Source: Marinobacter halodurans (GTDB lineage Bacteria > Pseudomonadota > Gammaproteobacteria > Pseudomonadales > Oleiphilaceae). From it: DNA of 64,000 bases. Position numbers and translations under genes: made by a program. The notes beneath the pieces are model-generated. The model was not told the DNA's origin, searched no databases, and worked only from the letters and a program-made list of their open reading frames with translations. This document shows, one piece after another, positions 47,596 through 55,813 of the stretch (position 1 is its first letter; each line of letters starts with the position of its first letter). The stretch lies in NCBI RefSeq assembly GCF_004327985.1, contig NZ_SJDL01000004.1, positions 62,001-126,000 on the forward strand. The letters run 5' to 3'.

Positions 47596-48885
47596 ATGAA
47601 CATTCTGATTATTGGCAGCGGCGGCCGTGAACATGCCCTGGCCTGGAAGGCCGCCCAGTCCCCCCATGCGGACAGGGTCTTCGTGGCACCGGGCAATGCC
47701 GGTACCGCCCGCGAGCCCAACCTGGAAAACGTCGACATCGACGTCATGGAACTGGACAAACTGGCGGACTTCGCCGAGGCCAACGATGTAGGCCTGACCA
47801 TTGTCGGCCCGGAAGCACCGCTGGTGGCCGGCATCGTGGACCTGTTCCGCCAGCGTGGCCTGCGGGTCTTTGGCCCGGACAAGGGCGCAGCCCAGTTGGA
47901 AGGCTCCAAGGCCTTCACCAAGGACTTCCTGGCCCGCCACCGGATCCCCACCGCCGCCTACGCCAACTTCACCGACATGGATGAAGCGCTGGACTATGTC
48001 CGCGAGCAGGGCGCGCCGATCGTGGTGAAGGCGGACGGGCTCGCCGCCGGCAAGGGCGTGATCGTCGCCATGACGCTGGAAGACGCCGAAGATGCCATCC
48101 GTGACATGCTGGCCGGCAATGCCTTCGGCGACGCCGGCAGCCGGGTGGTGATCGAGGAATTCCTGGACGGCGAGGAAGCCAGTTTCATCGTCATGGTGGA
48201 TGGCCAACACGTGCTGCCCATGGCCACCAGCCAGGACCACAAGCGCGTCGGCGATGGCGATACCGGTCCCAACACCGGCGGCATGGGCGCCTATTCCCCC
48301 GCGCCGGTGGTCACCGACGCGGTCTACCAGCGCATCATGGACGAAGTGATCACGCCGACCGTCGAAGGCATGGCGAAGGAAGGCCACCCTTATACCGGCT
48401 TCCTATACGCGGGCCTGATGATCGATCCCGACGGTGCGCCCAAGGTGATCGAGTTCAACTGCCGCTTCGGCGACCCGGAAACCCAGCCGATCATGCTGCG
48501 CATGCAATCCGACCTCGCCGAACTGTGTTCGGCCGCCGTCGACGGCAAGCTGGACCAGTGCGAGTCCAACTGGGATCCGCGCGCCTCGGTGGGCATCGTG
48601 CTCGCCGCCGGCGGTTACCCGGGCAGCTACGAGAAGGGCAAGGTGATCAGCGGCCTGCCCGAGAGCGAGACCGAGGGCGAGAAGGTGTTCCATGCTGGCA
48701 CCCGGCTTGACGGTGATCACGTCGTCACCAGCGGCGGTCGTGTACTCTGTGCAACAGCGCTGGGCGAGAGCGTGACCGAAGCCCAGAAGCGGGCCTACGA
48801 GCTGGCCGGCCGAATCCACTGGGACGGCGCCTTCTACCGCAGGGACATCGCCTACAGGGCCATCGCCCGCGAGTCGCAGGACTGA
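47596..48885 (+). CDS. purD: Phosphoribosylamine-glycine ligase
   Basis: A 429-residue ATP-grasp ligase for the second step of purine synthesis. [18 protein letters not shown] opens the N-domain; [16 protein letters not shown] is the ATP loop; [17 protein letters not shown] binds metal. The purH-purD operon is standard in gammaproteobacteria. Confidence 0.97.
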   Translation: MNILIIGSGGREHALAWKAAQSPHADRVFVAPGNAGTAREPNLENVDIDVMELDKLADFAEANDVGLTIVGPEAPLVAGIVDLFRQRGLRVFGPDKGAAQLEGSKAFTKDFLARHRIPTAAYANFTDMDEALDYVREQGAPIVVKADGLAAGKGVIVAMTLEDAEDAIRDMLAGNAFGDAGSRVVIEEFLDGEEASFIVMVDGQHVLPMATSQDHKRVGDGDTGPNTGGMGAYSPAPVVTDAVYQRIMDEVITPTVEGMAKEGHPYTGFLYAGLMIDPDGAPKVIEFNCRFGDPETQPIMLRMQSDLAELCSAAVDGKLDQCESNWDPRASVGIVLAAGGYPGSYEKGKVISGLPESETEGEKVFHAGTRLDGDHVVTSGGRVLCATALGESVTEAQKRAYELAGRIHWDGAFYRRDIAYRAIARESQD

Positions 48886-48892
48886 ACACCCG

Positions 48893-48917
48893 GCCCGGTC
48901 ACTGACCGGGCTTTTTT
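48893..48917 (+). terminator. Rho-independent terminator after purD
   Basis: GCCCGGTC/GACCGGGC stem with a 3-base loop, followed by six T. Confidence 0.85.
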
Positions 48918-48945
48918 ATGCGTCATTCACCGAGCAGGGATCATC

Positions 48946-49902
48946 ATGCCGTTATCGCTGTCCGTGGCCTTGCGCCCCGCCGTTGTATTCACCCTGATGG
49001 TCTGCACGCTGCTGCTTGCCGGGTGTTCCCGGGAGGCGGTCTACGACGCCATGATCGCTCACGAGCGCAAGGCCGCCGGCCTGTTGGACGCGTCCATGGA
49101 GGTGGATCAGCACACGGTCGCCTACCTGCACAACCAATACCCGGTAGATGGCCCGGACATGGTGCTGCTGCACGGCTTTGCCGCCAACAAGGAAAACTGG
49201 CTGGGCATGGCCGGGGAGCTCACCGATCACTACAACGTCTATGCCATCGACCTGCCTGGCCATGGCGCCAGCGACAAGGACCTCAATCGGGATTACACCA
49301 TCGGCGCCCAGACCGGTTACGTGAAGGCGATCCTCGACGCCCTGGAGCTGGACCGGGTCCACATGGTCGGTAACTCCATGGGCGGTGCGATTACCGCGCA
49401 GTTCGCGGCCACCTATCCGGACCGCGTGTTAACGGCCACGCTGCTGGATCCCGCCGGGGTCATGGTCTATGACAGCGAACTGGTGGAACGAGTGGAGGCG
49501 GGCGACAACCCACTGATCGTGGAGAGGCCCGGCGACTTCGAAAAGCTCGTGGACTTCGCCATGGAGCGGAAACCCTTCGTGCCCTGGCCGATCTACAGCG
49601 TGATGGAAGACCACGCCCTGGCAAACCGGGCGATCAACCACCGGATCTTCTCCCAGATTGAAAACTCCGGCTACGACCCGGCCTTCCGCGAACGGTTGGC
49701 CAGCATCCGCGCGCCGGTGCTGATCATCTGGGGCCGGGAGGACCGGGTGATCGACTATCGCAATGCCGACATTTTCGAGACGCGCATTCCCCACGCGCGC
49801 AAGGTCATCCTGGACGACGTGGGTCATGTCCCGATGATCGAGGTGCCGGAACGGACCGCCGCACTGGTCCAGGGGTTCATCCAGGACCAGGCGGGGAACT
49901 GA
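48946..49902 (+). CDS. Lipoprotein alpha/beta hydrolase (lipase-like)
   Basis: A 318-residue lipid-anchored hydrolase. The signal peptide ends in the lipobox LLAGC (Cys near residue 27), so the mature protein is a lipoprotein. The oxyanion segment VLLHGFAANKENW, nucleophile elbow GNSMGG, acid in IIWGREDRVID and base in GHVPMIEVPE form a full catalytic set. The residue after the lipid Cys is Ser, not Asp, which favours the outer membrane. Substrate unknown. Confidence 0.85.
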   Translation: MPLSLSVALRPAVVFTLMVCTLLLAGCSREAVYDAMIAHERKAAGLLDASMEVDQHTVAYLHNQYPVDGPDMVLLHGFAANKENWLGMAGELTDHYNVYAIDLPGHGASDKDLNRDYTIGAQTGYVKAILDALELDRVHMVGNSMGGAITAQFAATYPDRVLTATLLDPAGVMVYDSELVERVEAGDNPLIVERPGDFEKLVDFAMERKPFVPWPIYSVMEDHALANRAINHRIFSQIENSGYDPAFRERLASIRAPVLIIWGREDRVIDYRNADIFETRIPHARKVILDDVGHVPMIEVPERTAALVQGFIQDQAGN

Positions 49903-49936
49903 TCTCGCTGGAACTGGCAAACAGGTCCAGCTTTCA

Positions 49937-49942
49937 TATAAT
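49937..49942 (+). promoter_or_regulatory. TATAAT -10 box before the binding-protein gene
   Basis: A perfect TATAAT about 34 bases before the chosen TTG start. No good -35 at 17 bases. Confidence 0.35.
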
Positions 49943-49975
49943 AAGTTCACGTCATCACTCGCGGGATCCCTACCA

Positions 49976-50749
49976 TTGCATCGTTTCCGGGCTGTGATCA
50001 GCCTCGTTCTGTTTGCCTGGCTCCTGCCCCTGTGTGCGGAAACGCTGACCCTGGTGGCGGACTACTGGTGCCCATTCAACTGCAAGCCGGAAAGTGATCG
50101 TCCGGGGTTCCTGATTGAAGTGGCCGACCGCATCTTCGGGCGCGCCGGCTATACGGTGATCTACGTGACCCGCCCCTGGAGCCGGGCGATCAAGGAAGTG
50201 GAAACCGGCCAGTACACGGCCCTTGTCGGCACCGGACGCACGGAAGTCCCCAACCTGGTTTTCCCCAAGCGCCCCCTGGCCATGGCCCGGCATACCTTCT
50301 TCACCCGGGTCGATTCCCCCTGGCAATACCGCAACGACGACTCCCTGGCGACCATCAGGCTGGGCGTGATCGATGACTACTCCTATGGCGACCTCAATGA
50401 CCGCTACATCACGCCCCACCGCGCCGATCGCCAGCGCCTGATGATCCTCAACGGCCAGAACGTCATCGGCCGCTTCCTGGACATGCTGGGCCTCAAGCGC
50501 ATCGACGCCTTCGTCGAGGAAGAGGCCGTCATGCGCTATTTCCTGGCCCAATCAAGGCATCCGACGGCACTGCGCAAAGCCGGCATCGCCTCGCGCGAAC
50601 CCCTGTTCATCGCCTTTTCCCCGGCCAACCCCAACGCCCGGCGCTATGCCGACATCCTCGATAACGGCCTGCAGGCCCTCAAGGAGTCGGGCGAACTGGC
50701 CGAGTTGGCCGGCAAGTACCACATCGCGCTGAAAGCCCACAGTCCCTGA
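49976..50749 (+). CDS. Periplasmic family 3 solute-binding-like protein
   Basis: A 257-residue protein with a signal peptide (AVISLVLFAWLLPLCAETL) and a bilobed amino-acid-binding (SBP_bac_3) fold: LTLVADYWCPFNCKPESDRP, GFLIEVADRIFGRAGY and a second lobe with LGVIDDYSYGDLND. No permease or ATPase is adjacent, so it may be an orphan sensor-type binding protein. The frame begins with TTG behind GGGAT; a GTG six codons in is the alternative. Confidence 0.78.
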   Translation: MHRFRAVISLVLFAWLLPLCAETLTLVADYWCPFNCKPESDRPGFLIEVADRIFGRAGYTVIYVTRPWSRAIKEVETGQYTALVGTGRTEVPNLVFPKRPLAMARHTFFTRVDSPWQYRNDDSLATIRLGVIDDYSYGDLNDRYITPHRADRQRLMILNGQNVIGRFLDMLGLKRIDAFVEEEAVMRYFLAQSRHPTALRKAGIASREPLFIAFSPANPNARRYADILDNGLQALKESGELAELAGKYHIALKAHSP

Positions 50750-50844
50750 CACCACCCGTTACCCGGGCACTGGCGGGAGCCGGCATAACCTGAAACAATC
50801 GGGGCCGTGTCGATGGCGTACCGGGAAAGGACTGCAGGCCAACC

Positions 50845-52422
50845 ATGACAGAGGCACTCTGGATCTTCTTCGCATTCACCCTGGGCCTGCTGGCGCGGTC
50901 CGCCGGACTGCCGCCACTGGTGGGCTACCTGGTGGCCGGCTTCACCCTCAGTGGCCTGGCAGCGCCGTTTGACCTGCAGACCGAGGATAACCTCATCCTC
51001 GGGGAACTGGCCCACCTGGGCGTCCTGCTCCTGCTGTTTACCGTCGGCCTCAAACTGAAATTCCGCTCCATTTTCCGCCCCGAAGTGATCGGCGGCAGCC
51101 TGCTGCACTTTGCCATCACCGGGCTGGTGTTCATGCCGGGGCTCTACCTGCTGCTGGACCTGAGCACCGCCGATGCCCTGACGCTGGCCATTGCCCTGTC
51201 CTTTTCCAGCACGGTGCTGGCCGCCAAGGTGCTGGAATCGAAGCAGGAACTGCGCGCATTCCACGGTCGGGTCGCCATCGGCATCCTGGTGATGCAGGAC
51301 CTGCTCGCCCTGGGGGTGATGAGCCTCACCGCCGGCCATTCGCCCTCGGTCTACGCCCTGCTGGTCTTTGCGCTGCCGCTGCTGCGACCCTTGCTGTTCC
51401 GGCTGCTGGACGCCTCCGGCCACGACGAACTGCTGGTGCTGCTGGGCCTGATGCTGGCCCTGGCGGTGGGCGGCATCGGCTTCGAGCTGGCCGGCCTGAG
51501 CTCCGAACTGGGGGCGCTGTTGATGGGTGCGCTGCTGGCCAGACACCCACGGGCGGTGGAGCTGTCCAACTCCCTGTGGAGCGTCAAGGAAGTGTTCCTG
51601 GTGGGTTTCTTCCTGCAGATCGGCATGGGCGGACTGCCGGACGACCATGCCCTGCTGTTCGCGGTGGTGGCGGCCCTGTTGCTGCCGCTCAAGGGGCTGC
51701 TCTTCTTCGGGTTGTTGCTGCTGTTCCGGCTGCGCGCGCGCAGCAGTTTCCTGTCCAGCCTGCTGCTGACCAACTACAGCGAGTTCGGCCTGATCCTGGC
51801 CAGCGTCGCCCTGCCCCAGTGGCTGGTACCGCTGGCCGTCACGGTAGCACTGTCGTTCATCATCTCGGCGCCGCTCAACCGCCTGGCCCATCCGCTCTAT
51901 GCCCGCATCGCCCGTTACATCGACCCGCTCGAATCCAGCAAGCGGCACCCCGACGAACAGCCCGTTTCCCTGGGCGACACCCGGGTGCTGATCATCGGCA
52001 TGGGCCGGACCGGCACGGCGGCCTACGAAGAACTGCGACACACCGAGTCCCGGCTGATGGGCCTGGATTCCGACCCGGCGCGGCTCAAGGGGCACCGCAT
52101 GGCAGGCCGCAACGTCTTCTTTGCGGATGCGGAGGACTTCAACTTCTGGCAGACACTGGACATGCCCGAACTGGAGGCCGTGATCCTCTGCCTGCACGAT
52201 ATCGAAGGCAAGAAGATCGCCGCCCGCAAGCTGCGCGAGCGTGGCTTTACCGGTTTCATTGCCGCCCACACCCTGCACGAGGACGAGGTGCCGCAGATCC
52301 GGGAGGCCGGTGCCGACGACGCCTACCTGACCATGAACGAAACCGGCGTGGCCCTGGCCGGCCACGTCAACCAGCATCTCAATCCGGTGGACCGCACGCC
52401 GCTGCCGGAAAGCCTGGGTTAA
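50845..52422 (+). CDS. Kef-type cation:proton antiporter with RCK domain
   Basis: A 525-residue protein of the CPA2 family. About 12 membrane helices form the exchanger part, with LLLFTVGLKLKFRSIF and ALSFSSTVLAAKVLE. A C-terminal RCK/TrkA-N domain has the nucleotide-binding VLIIGMGRTGTAAYEEL and acidic GLDSD. Likely K+ or Na+ efflux in exchange for protons. It is KefB/YbaL-like but shorter than KefC and lacks a visible KefF partner. It ends just before a convergent MerR gene. Confidence 0.88.
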   Translation: MTEALWIFFAFTLGLLARSAGLPPLVGYLVAGFTLSGLAAPFDLQTEDNLILGELAHLGVLLLLFTVGLKLKFRSIFRPEVIGGSLLHFAITGLVFMPGLYLLLDLSTADALTLAIALSFSSTVLAAKVLESKQELRAFHGRVAIGILVMQDLLALGVMSLTAGHSPSVYALLVFALPLLRPLLFRLLDASGHDELLVLLGLMLALAVGGIGFELAGLSSELGALLMGALLARHPRAVELSNSLWSVKEVFLVGFFLQIGMGGLPDDHALLFAVVAALLLPLKGLLFFGLLLLFRLRARSSFLSSLLLTNYSEFGLILASVALPQWLVPLAVTVALSFIISAPLNRLAHPLYARIARYIDPLESSKRHPDEQPVSLGDTRVLIIGMGRTGTAAYEELRHTESRLMGLDSDPARLKGHRMAGRNVFFADAEDFNFWQTLDMPELEAVILCLHDIEGKKIAARKLRERGFTGFIAAHTLHEDEVPQIREAGADDAYLTMNETGVALAGHVNQHLNPVDRTPLPESLG

Positions 52423-52441
52423 GGCGCCGCTGAGGAACGCC

Positions 52442-52897
52442 TCAGCCGGGCCGGTGACCGTGACTGCCGGGAACGTGGCTGTTATCCGGCTCGTCGTTGA
52501 CCGGCTCCATCCGATCCAGCTCGTTGAGGATGCCGCAGTCGCGGGCGGGGTAATCCGCATCGCACTGGCTCTGGATCACTTCCAGTTGGCGCGCCAGTTG
52601 GTTCAGTTCCCCGATGCGATGGCGGACATGCTCGAGATGCTCGCCCAGCAACGCGTTCGCCTCACCGCACCGGGCTTCCGGATGGTCCCGCAGCTCCAGC
52701 AGGTGACGGACTTCATCGAGGGTCATGTCCAGCGACCGGCAGTTGGCGATAAACCGCAACCGGTCCAGGTAGCCGTCGCTGTAATCGCGATAGTTGGCCT
52801 CGCTGCGATCCGGTTGCGGGATCAGGCCGATCTTTTCGTAGTAGCGAATGGTTTCCTGGGAAAACCCGGTCTTGCGGGCCAGTGTTCCAATACGCAT
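52442..52897 (-). CDS. CadR/PbrR-type MerR family metal regulator
   Basis: A 151-residue MerR regulator. The N-terminal winged helix RIGTLARKTGFSQETIRYYE precedes a dimerisation helix. Cysteines in ARCGEAN and SQCDADYPARDCGIL have the spacing of the Cd/Pb sensors CadR and PbrR, and the tail HVPGSHGHRPG is His-rich like CadR. No cadA or pbr gene is adjacent, so the target lies elsewhere or the gene is an orphan. Confidence 0.85.
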   Translation of the reverse strand: MRIGTLARKTGFSQETIRYYEKIGLIPQPDRSEANYRDYSDGYLDRLRFIANCRSLDMTLDEVRHLLELRDHPEARCGEANALLGEHLEHVRHRIGELNQLARQLEVIQSQCDADYPARDCGILNELDRMEPVNDEPDNSHVPGSHGHRPG

Positions 52898-52954
52898 GGC
52901 AGGCTCCCGTTGTTCAGGTTTGGGCGATCGGCGCCAGGCGGCCGCCCGTCAGTG

Positions 52955-53377
52955 TCAGCAGGTCATCCGGCGCCAGGGCGATTTCCAGCGCCCGGCGCTG
53001 ACGTAGAGGGTCTCCAGCGACTGGGCCGAGGCATCCACCACGGTTGTCAGCCGTTTTTTCTGGCCCAGCGGGCTCACGCCCCCCAATACGTAGCCGGTCA
53101 CCCGTTCCACATCCCGGGCTTCCGCCATGGCGGCCTTTTTCGCACCGGCCGCCCGGGCCATCTGCTTCAGGTTCAGTTTACCGGTGACCGCTACGATGCC
53201 CACGGCCAGCGCACCGCTATCCAGTTTCACCACCAGCGTCTTGAAAACCCGGTCCGGCGACAGCCCCAGTTTAACAGCCGCCTCTTCGCCGTAACTCTCG
53301 GCGCTGGCATCGTGCTCGTACTCGAGGATGTCGAACCTCACCCCGGCCTTGCGGGCCTGGTCGATGGCTGGCGTCAT
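52955..53377 (-). CDS. ybaK: YbaK/EbsC-type Cys-tRNA(Pro) deacylase, C-terminus frameshifted
   Basis: A YbaK-type editing protein that hydrolyses Cys-tRNA(Pro). Body features SAESYGEEAAVKLGL, VFKTLVVKLDSG, KLNLKQMARAAGAKKA and GGVSPLGQKKRL are normal. After LYVSAGR (near 52985-52998) the frame reads WKSPWRRMTC and stops, while another frame continues with the expected LEIALAPDDLLTLTGGRL and stops at 52914. A small indel therefore removes about the last 20 residues. It may be a pseudogene, a shortened but working protein, or a sequencing error. It overlaps the end of the upstream channel gene (ATGA). Confidence 0.75.
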   Translation of the reverse strand: MTPAIDQARKAGVRFDILEYEHDASAESYGEEAAVKLGLSPDRVFKTLVVKLDSGALAVGIVAVTGKLNLKQMARAAGAKKAAMAEARDVERVTGYVLGGVSPLGQKKRLTTVVDASAQSLETLYVSAGRWKSPWRRMTC

Positions 53378-55377
53378 GCGGTTGCCTCCATGGTATCCCC
53401 TTCATTGGATTCGGTCGTGTGGCCGGCATTACCGCCAAGGATCACCAACCGGTCTCCGGCCTGCAGATCCAGCGGCGTGTCCCGCTCCGGATTGAGCACC
53501 AGCCAGGCGCCGCTGCTGTCCGGCCGGGACCGGAAGACACCGAGCGCGGTTTCCCCGCAGGCGCCGGCCGCCGACTCCAGGGCCGCGAAGTCCGGGGCAG
53601 CCGGTAACGCATAATCCGCCGGCTCGCGGAAGATGATCTCCGCGCCGCCCGGCGTGAACAGTTCGTCGAAAACCACCCGCAGTTCCCGCCGCAGGGCCAC
53701 CTGGGCCAGCAGGTGACTGAGGATCATCGGGCTGACCATGGTTTCGCTCTGGTTGGTGACCAGCAGCGTTTCGTTGTCGGGATCACTCAGCTCCATAATG
53801 ACCTGCGGCGGGTCGCTGGCTCCCGCCAGCACTTCCTGCAATTGCAGGTAGCCCATCATCGTACGGGCATCGGCTTCCTCGCCGGAGGCCAGACGATCAC
53901 TGCTGAGCAACAGGATGCAGTCGTACGCGGCCGGCTCCAGGGCACGCAGCTCCGCCTCGACCACAAAATCCGCCTCGATCTGGTGATGCGTCAGCCGGAT
54001 GTTGTCGCCGAAGTAGCGGTCGATCGCCAGCTCCCGCTCGTGGGCGGGAAGGATCGAGACCAGGTCGACCGCGAAGGCGTGATCGCGATAGCCGGTCATT
54101 TCCGCCAGCAGCGCCGGCACACGCTCGTTCCAGCCCAGCACCAGGATCCGGTGGCGTGGGCCGGTATGGGTCAGCGGCAGGGTGGGCGTCGGCCCGCGCC
54201 CAACCGGGGCCAGGGTGGTTTTTGGGTCGGCCGTCGGCTGAGTCTCGGCGTAGTCCCGGGCCAGGATTATGAGCCGGTCCTCGGCGCGGATCGGCGTGGT
54301 GGCTGGCGCGTTCAGGCGAACCCGCCAGCCGTCTCCCTCGGCTTCCAGCAGCCCCAGGATGATGGCCGCCGGGCAGGTCTGCGCCAGTTCGCCGAGGGTC
54401 TGGCCCTCGGCAATATCGCCGGAGCGCACGTAGATATCGTTGCCAACCCGAGCCGTGAGCAGCTCGTTCAGCACTTCCGACAGGCCGGGGTGGAGGATCG
54501 TCTGCACCAGCAGGCGGCTGAGCACCGCATCGCCGGCGATCACCTCCAGCGGCCCCGGATAGGCCCGCTCCACCACCGCCTGTTTGCGGATGTCGTCGAT
54601 TTCGGCAACGACATAAGGCAACGGCCGGCGTTGATACTGGGCCTGGGACGCCATCGACAGCAACGCCTTGACGGTCTGTACGTCCGCCGACACCAGACTG
54701 TCGGAGCCGTGCCCCCGGCCGCTGGGCACGATCACCGCCGCGGCGTCGAGGCAGGCGACCCGGTGCAGCGCCTCGGGCTGCAGGGGGGTTCCCGAGCGCA
54801 GGACGATCTGGCGGGCCCACCGGCCGATTTCTCGGTCGCTGCTCAGACTCAGGACCTGTGCCGAGGAGACCTCCTCCGACAACACCACCATCCGCAAACG
54901 GCGGGTGGCGTGCAGAGCCAGGAAGCGACGCACCCGACCGCTGGAGGCAAGCAGCTCCTGGATCAGCGGGATGGTGCGGCTGTTCCAGCCCAGCACCACC
55001 ACATGATGGCGCAGGGTGACCGGTGTCAGCCCCCGCTCCAGATCGGTCATCCGGGCAATCAGCGAGCGGGTGAGGATGGCCACCAGCGTGCCCATGAACA
55101 CCACGTAGCCGGTAATGGTCAGCAGGGTGGATACCAAGCGCCGCCAGTCGCCCTGGTCGTCCCCCAGGTAACCGGGGTCCGTCAGCCGCAGGAAGGCCCA
55201 CCAGACCGCGTCGCCCAGGCTGTTGAAGGAGTCGCTCCCCGGCCAGACCAGCAGCCCGCCCACCAGCGAAATCAGGCCAATGCAGACACCGACCACCAAC
55301 AGCTGGAACAGGGCGCCCTTTACGAACTGGCGCTCAACGATGTATTTCACACGGTCTATGAATGGCAATGGCACCAT
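53374..55377 (-). CDS. CASTOR/POLLUX-related putative ion channel
   Basis: A 667-residue protein. Two N-terminal membrane helices (FQLLVVGVCIGLISLVGGLL and LLTITGYVVFMGTLVAILT) flank a pore-like loop VWWAFLRLTDPGYLGDD. Two tandem RCK/TrkA-like units follow: HVVVLGWNSRTIPLIQELL near residue 145 and RILVLGWNERVPALLAEM near 410. This matches the bacterial relatives of the plant nuclear channels CASTOR and POLLUX. The ion is not known; K+ or Ca2+ are candidates. Confidence 0.82.
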   Translation of the reverse strand: MVPLPFIDRVKYIVERQFVKGALFQLLVVGVCIGLISLVGGLLVWPGSDSFNSLGDAVWWAFLRLTDPGYLGDDQGDWRRLVSTLLTITGYVVFMGTLVAILTRSLIARMTDLERGLTPVTLRHHVVVLGWNSRTIPLIQELLASSGRVRRFLALHATRRLRMVVLSEEVSSAQVLSLSSDREIGRWARQIVLRSGTPLQPEALHRVACLDAAAVIVPSGRGHGSDSLVSADVQTVKALLSMASQAQYQRRPLPYVVAEIDDIRKQAVVERAYPGPLEVIAGDAVLSRLLVQTILHPGLSEVLNELLTARVGNDIYVRSGDIAEGQTLGELAQTCPAAIILGLLEAEGDGWRVRLNAPATTPIRAEDRLIILARDYAETQPTADPKTTLAPVGRGPTPTLPLTHTGPRHRILVLGWNERVPALLAEMTGYRDHAFAVDLVSILPAHERELAIDRYFGDNIRLTHHQIEADFVVEAELRALEPAAYDCILLLSSDRLASGEEADARTMMGYLQLQEVLAGASDPPQVIMELSDPDNETLLVTNQSETMVSPMILSHLLAQVALRRELRVVFDELFTPGGAEIIFREPADYALPAAPDFAALESAAGACGETALGVFRSRPDSSGAWLVLNPERDTPLDLQAGDRLVILGGNAGHTTESNEGDTMEATA

Positions 55378-55813
55378 AGGCAGTCCTCATAAGCGAATAA
55401 AATCATCATGTTGCCAATCCCCGAATGGGTCAAGGCGAACCGCTCCCGGGGTACGCCGCGGCTGACGGTACGTCAACAATATTTACAGGCCGGATCCGCC
55501 GCCGTCGTGCTGTGACGGCAAGTCTCCCTATATCCCGGCATTTTCCCGCCTGGCACCAATTATGCTCCACCCGGTTTCAGGGGCCATTTCGGGGTAACAC
55601 TGTCAGTTGTCCTGACTGGCTCCCTGGGAGCAATCTCCACCGTGCAGGCACCACGCCGCTGCACCTTGGGGCGGGCAGTCTCCCCGGGCATCAGGTGCTA
55701 ATCGTTGGCAGAGGCTGTCCACCCTGATTCCTGCCTAGTGATCGCGAGTACCCACAGGGTACCCGCAAAGTCGCAAGAACAGACGACGGAACCTTAAACA
55801 GAGGCACTAGGCC
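55378..55813 (+). other. Gene-free leader of the VpsR-like regulator operon
   Basis: 436 bases between the channel gene (leftward) and the regulator (rightward). It holds a sigma-54-like element at 55551-55566 and, from there, a leader of about 235 bases with a GGTACC-containing palindrome (GGGTACC near 55750). The frame open across 55425-55727 shows no ribosome site or family feature. Confidence 0.45.
55551..55566 (+). promoter_or_regulatory. Sigma-54-type -24/-12 promoter element
   Basis: TGGCACC, four bases, ATGCT: the -24 GG and -12 GC dinucleotides have the exact consensus spacing (consensus TGGCACG-N4-TTGCW). It would start transcription near 55577, upstream of the regulator and FapF-like genes. 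Confidence 0.5.

Noticed and set aside
45973-48387. 804-aa open frame on the minus strand
   Set aside because: Lies wholly antisense to purH and purD. Its composition is that of GC-skewed complement codons, with no domain seen.
50644-52560. 638-aa Gln/His-rich frame on the minus strand
   Set aside because: Antisense to the Kef-type antiporter; the Gln-rich look comes from complementing Leu codons.
55425-55727. 100-aa frame upstream of the VpsR-like regulator
   Set aside because: Spans the sigma-54-like element, lacks a ribosome site and has no recognisable fold.
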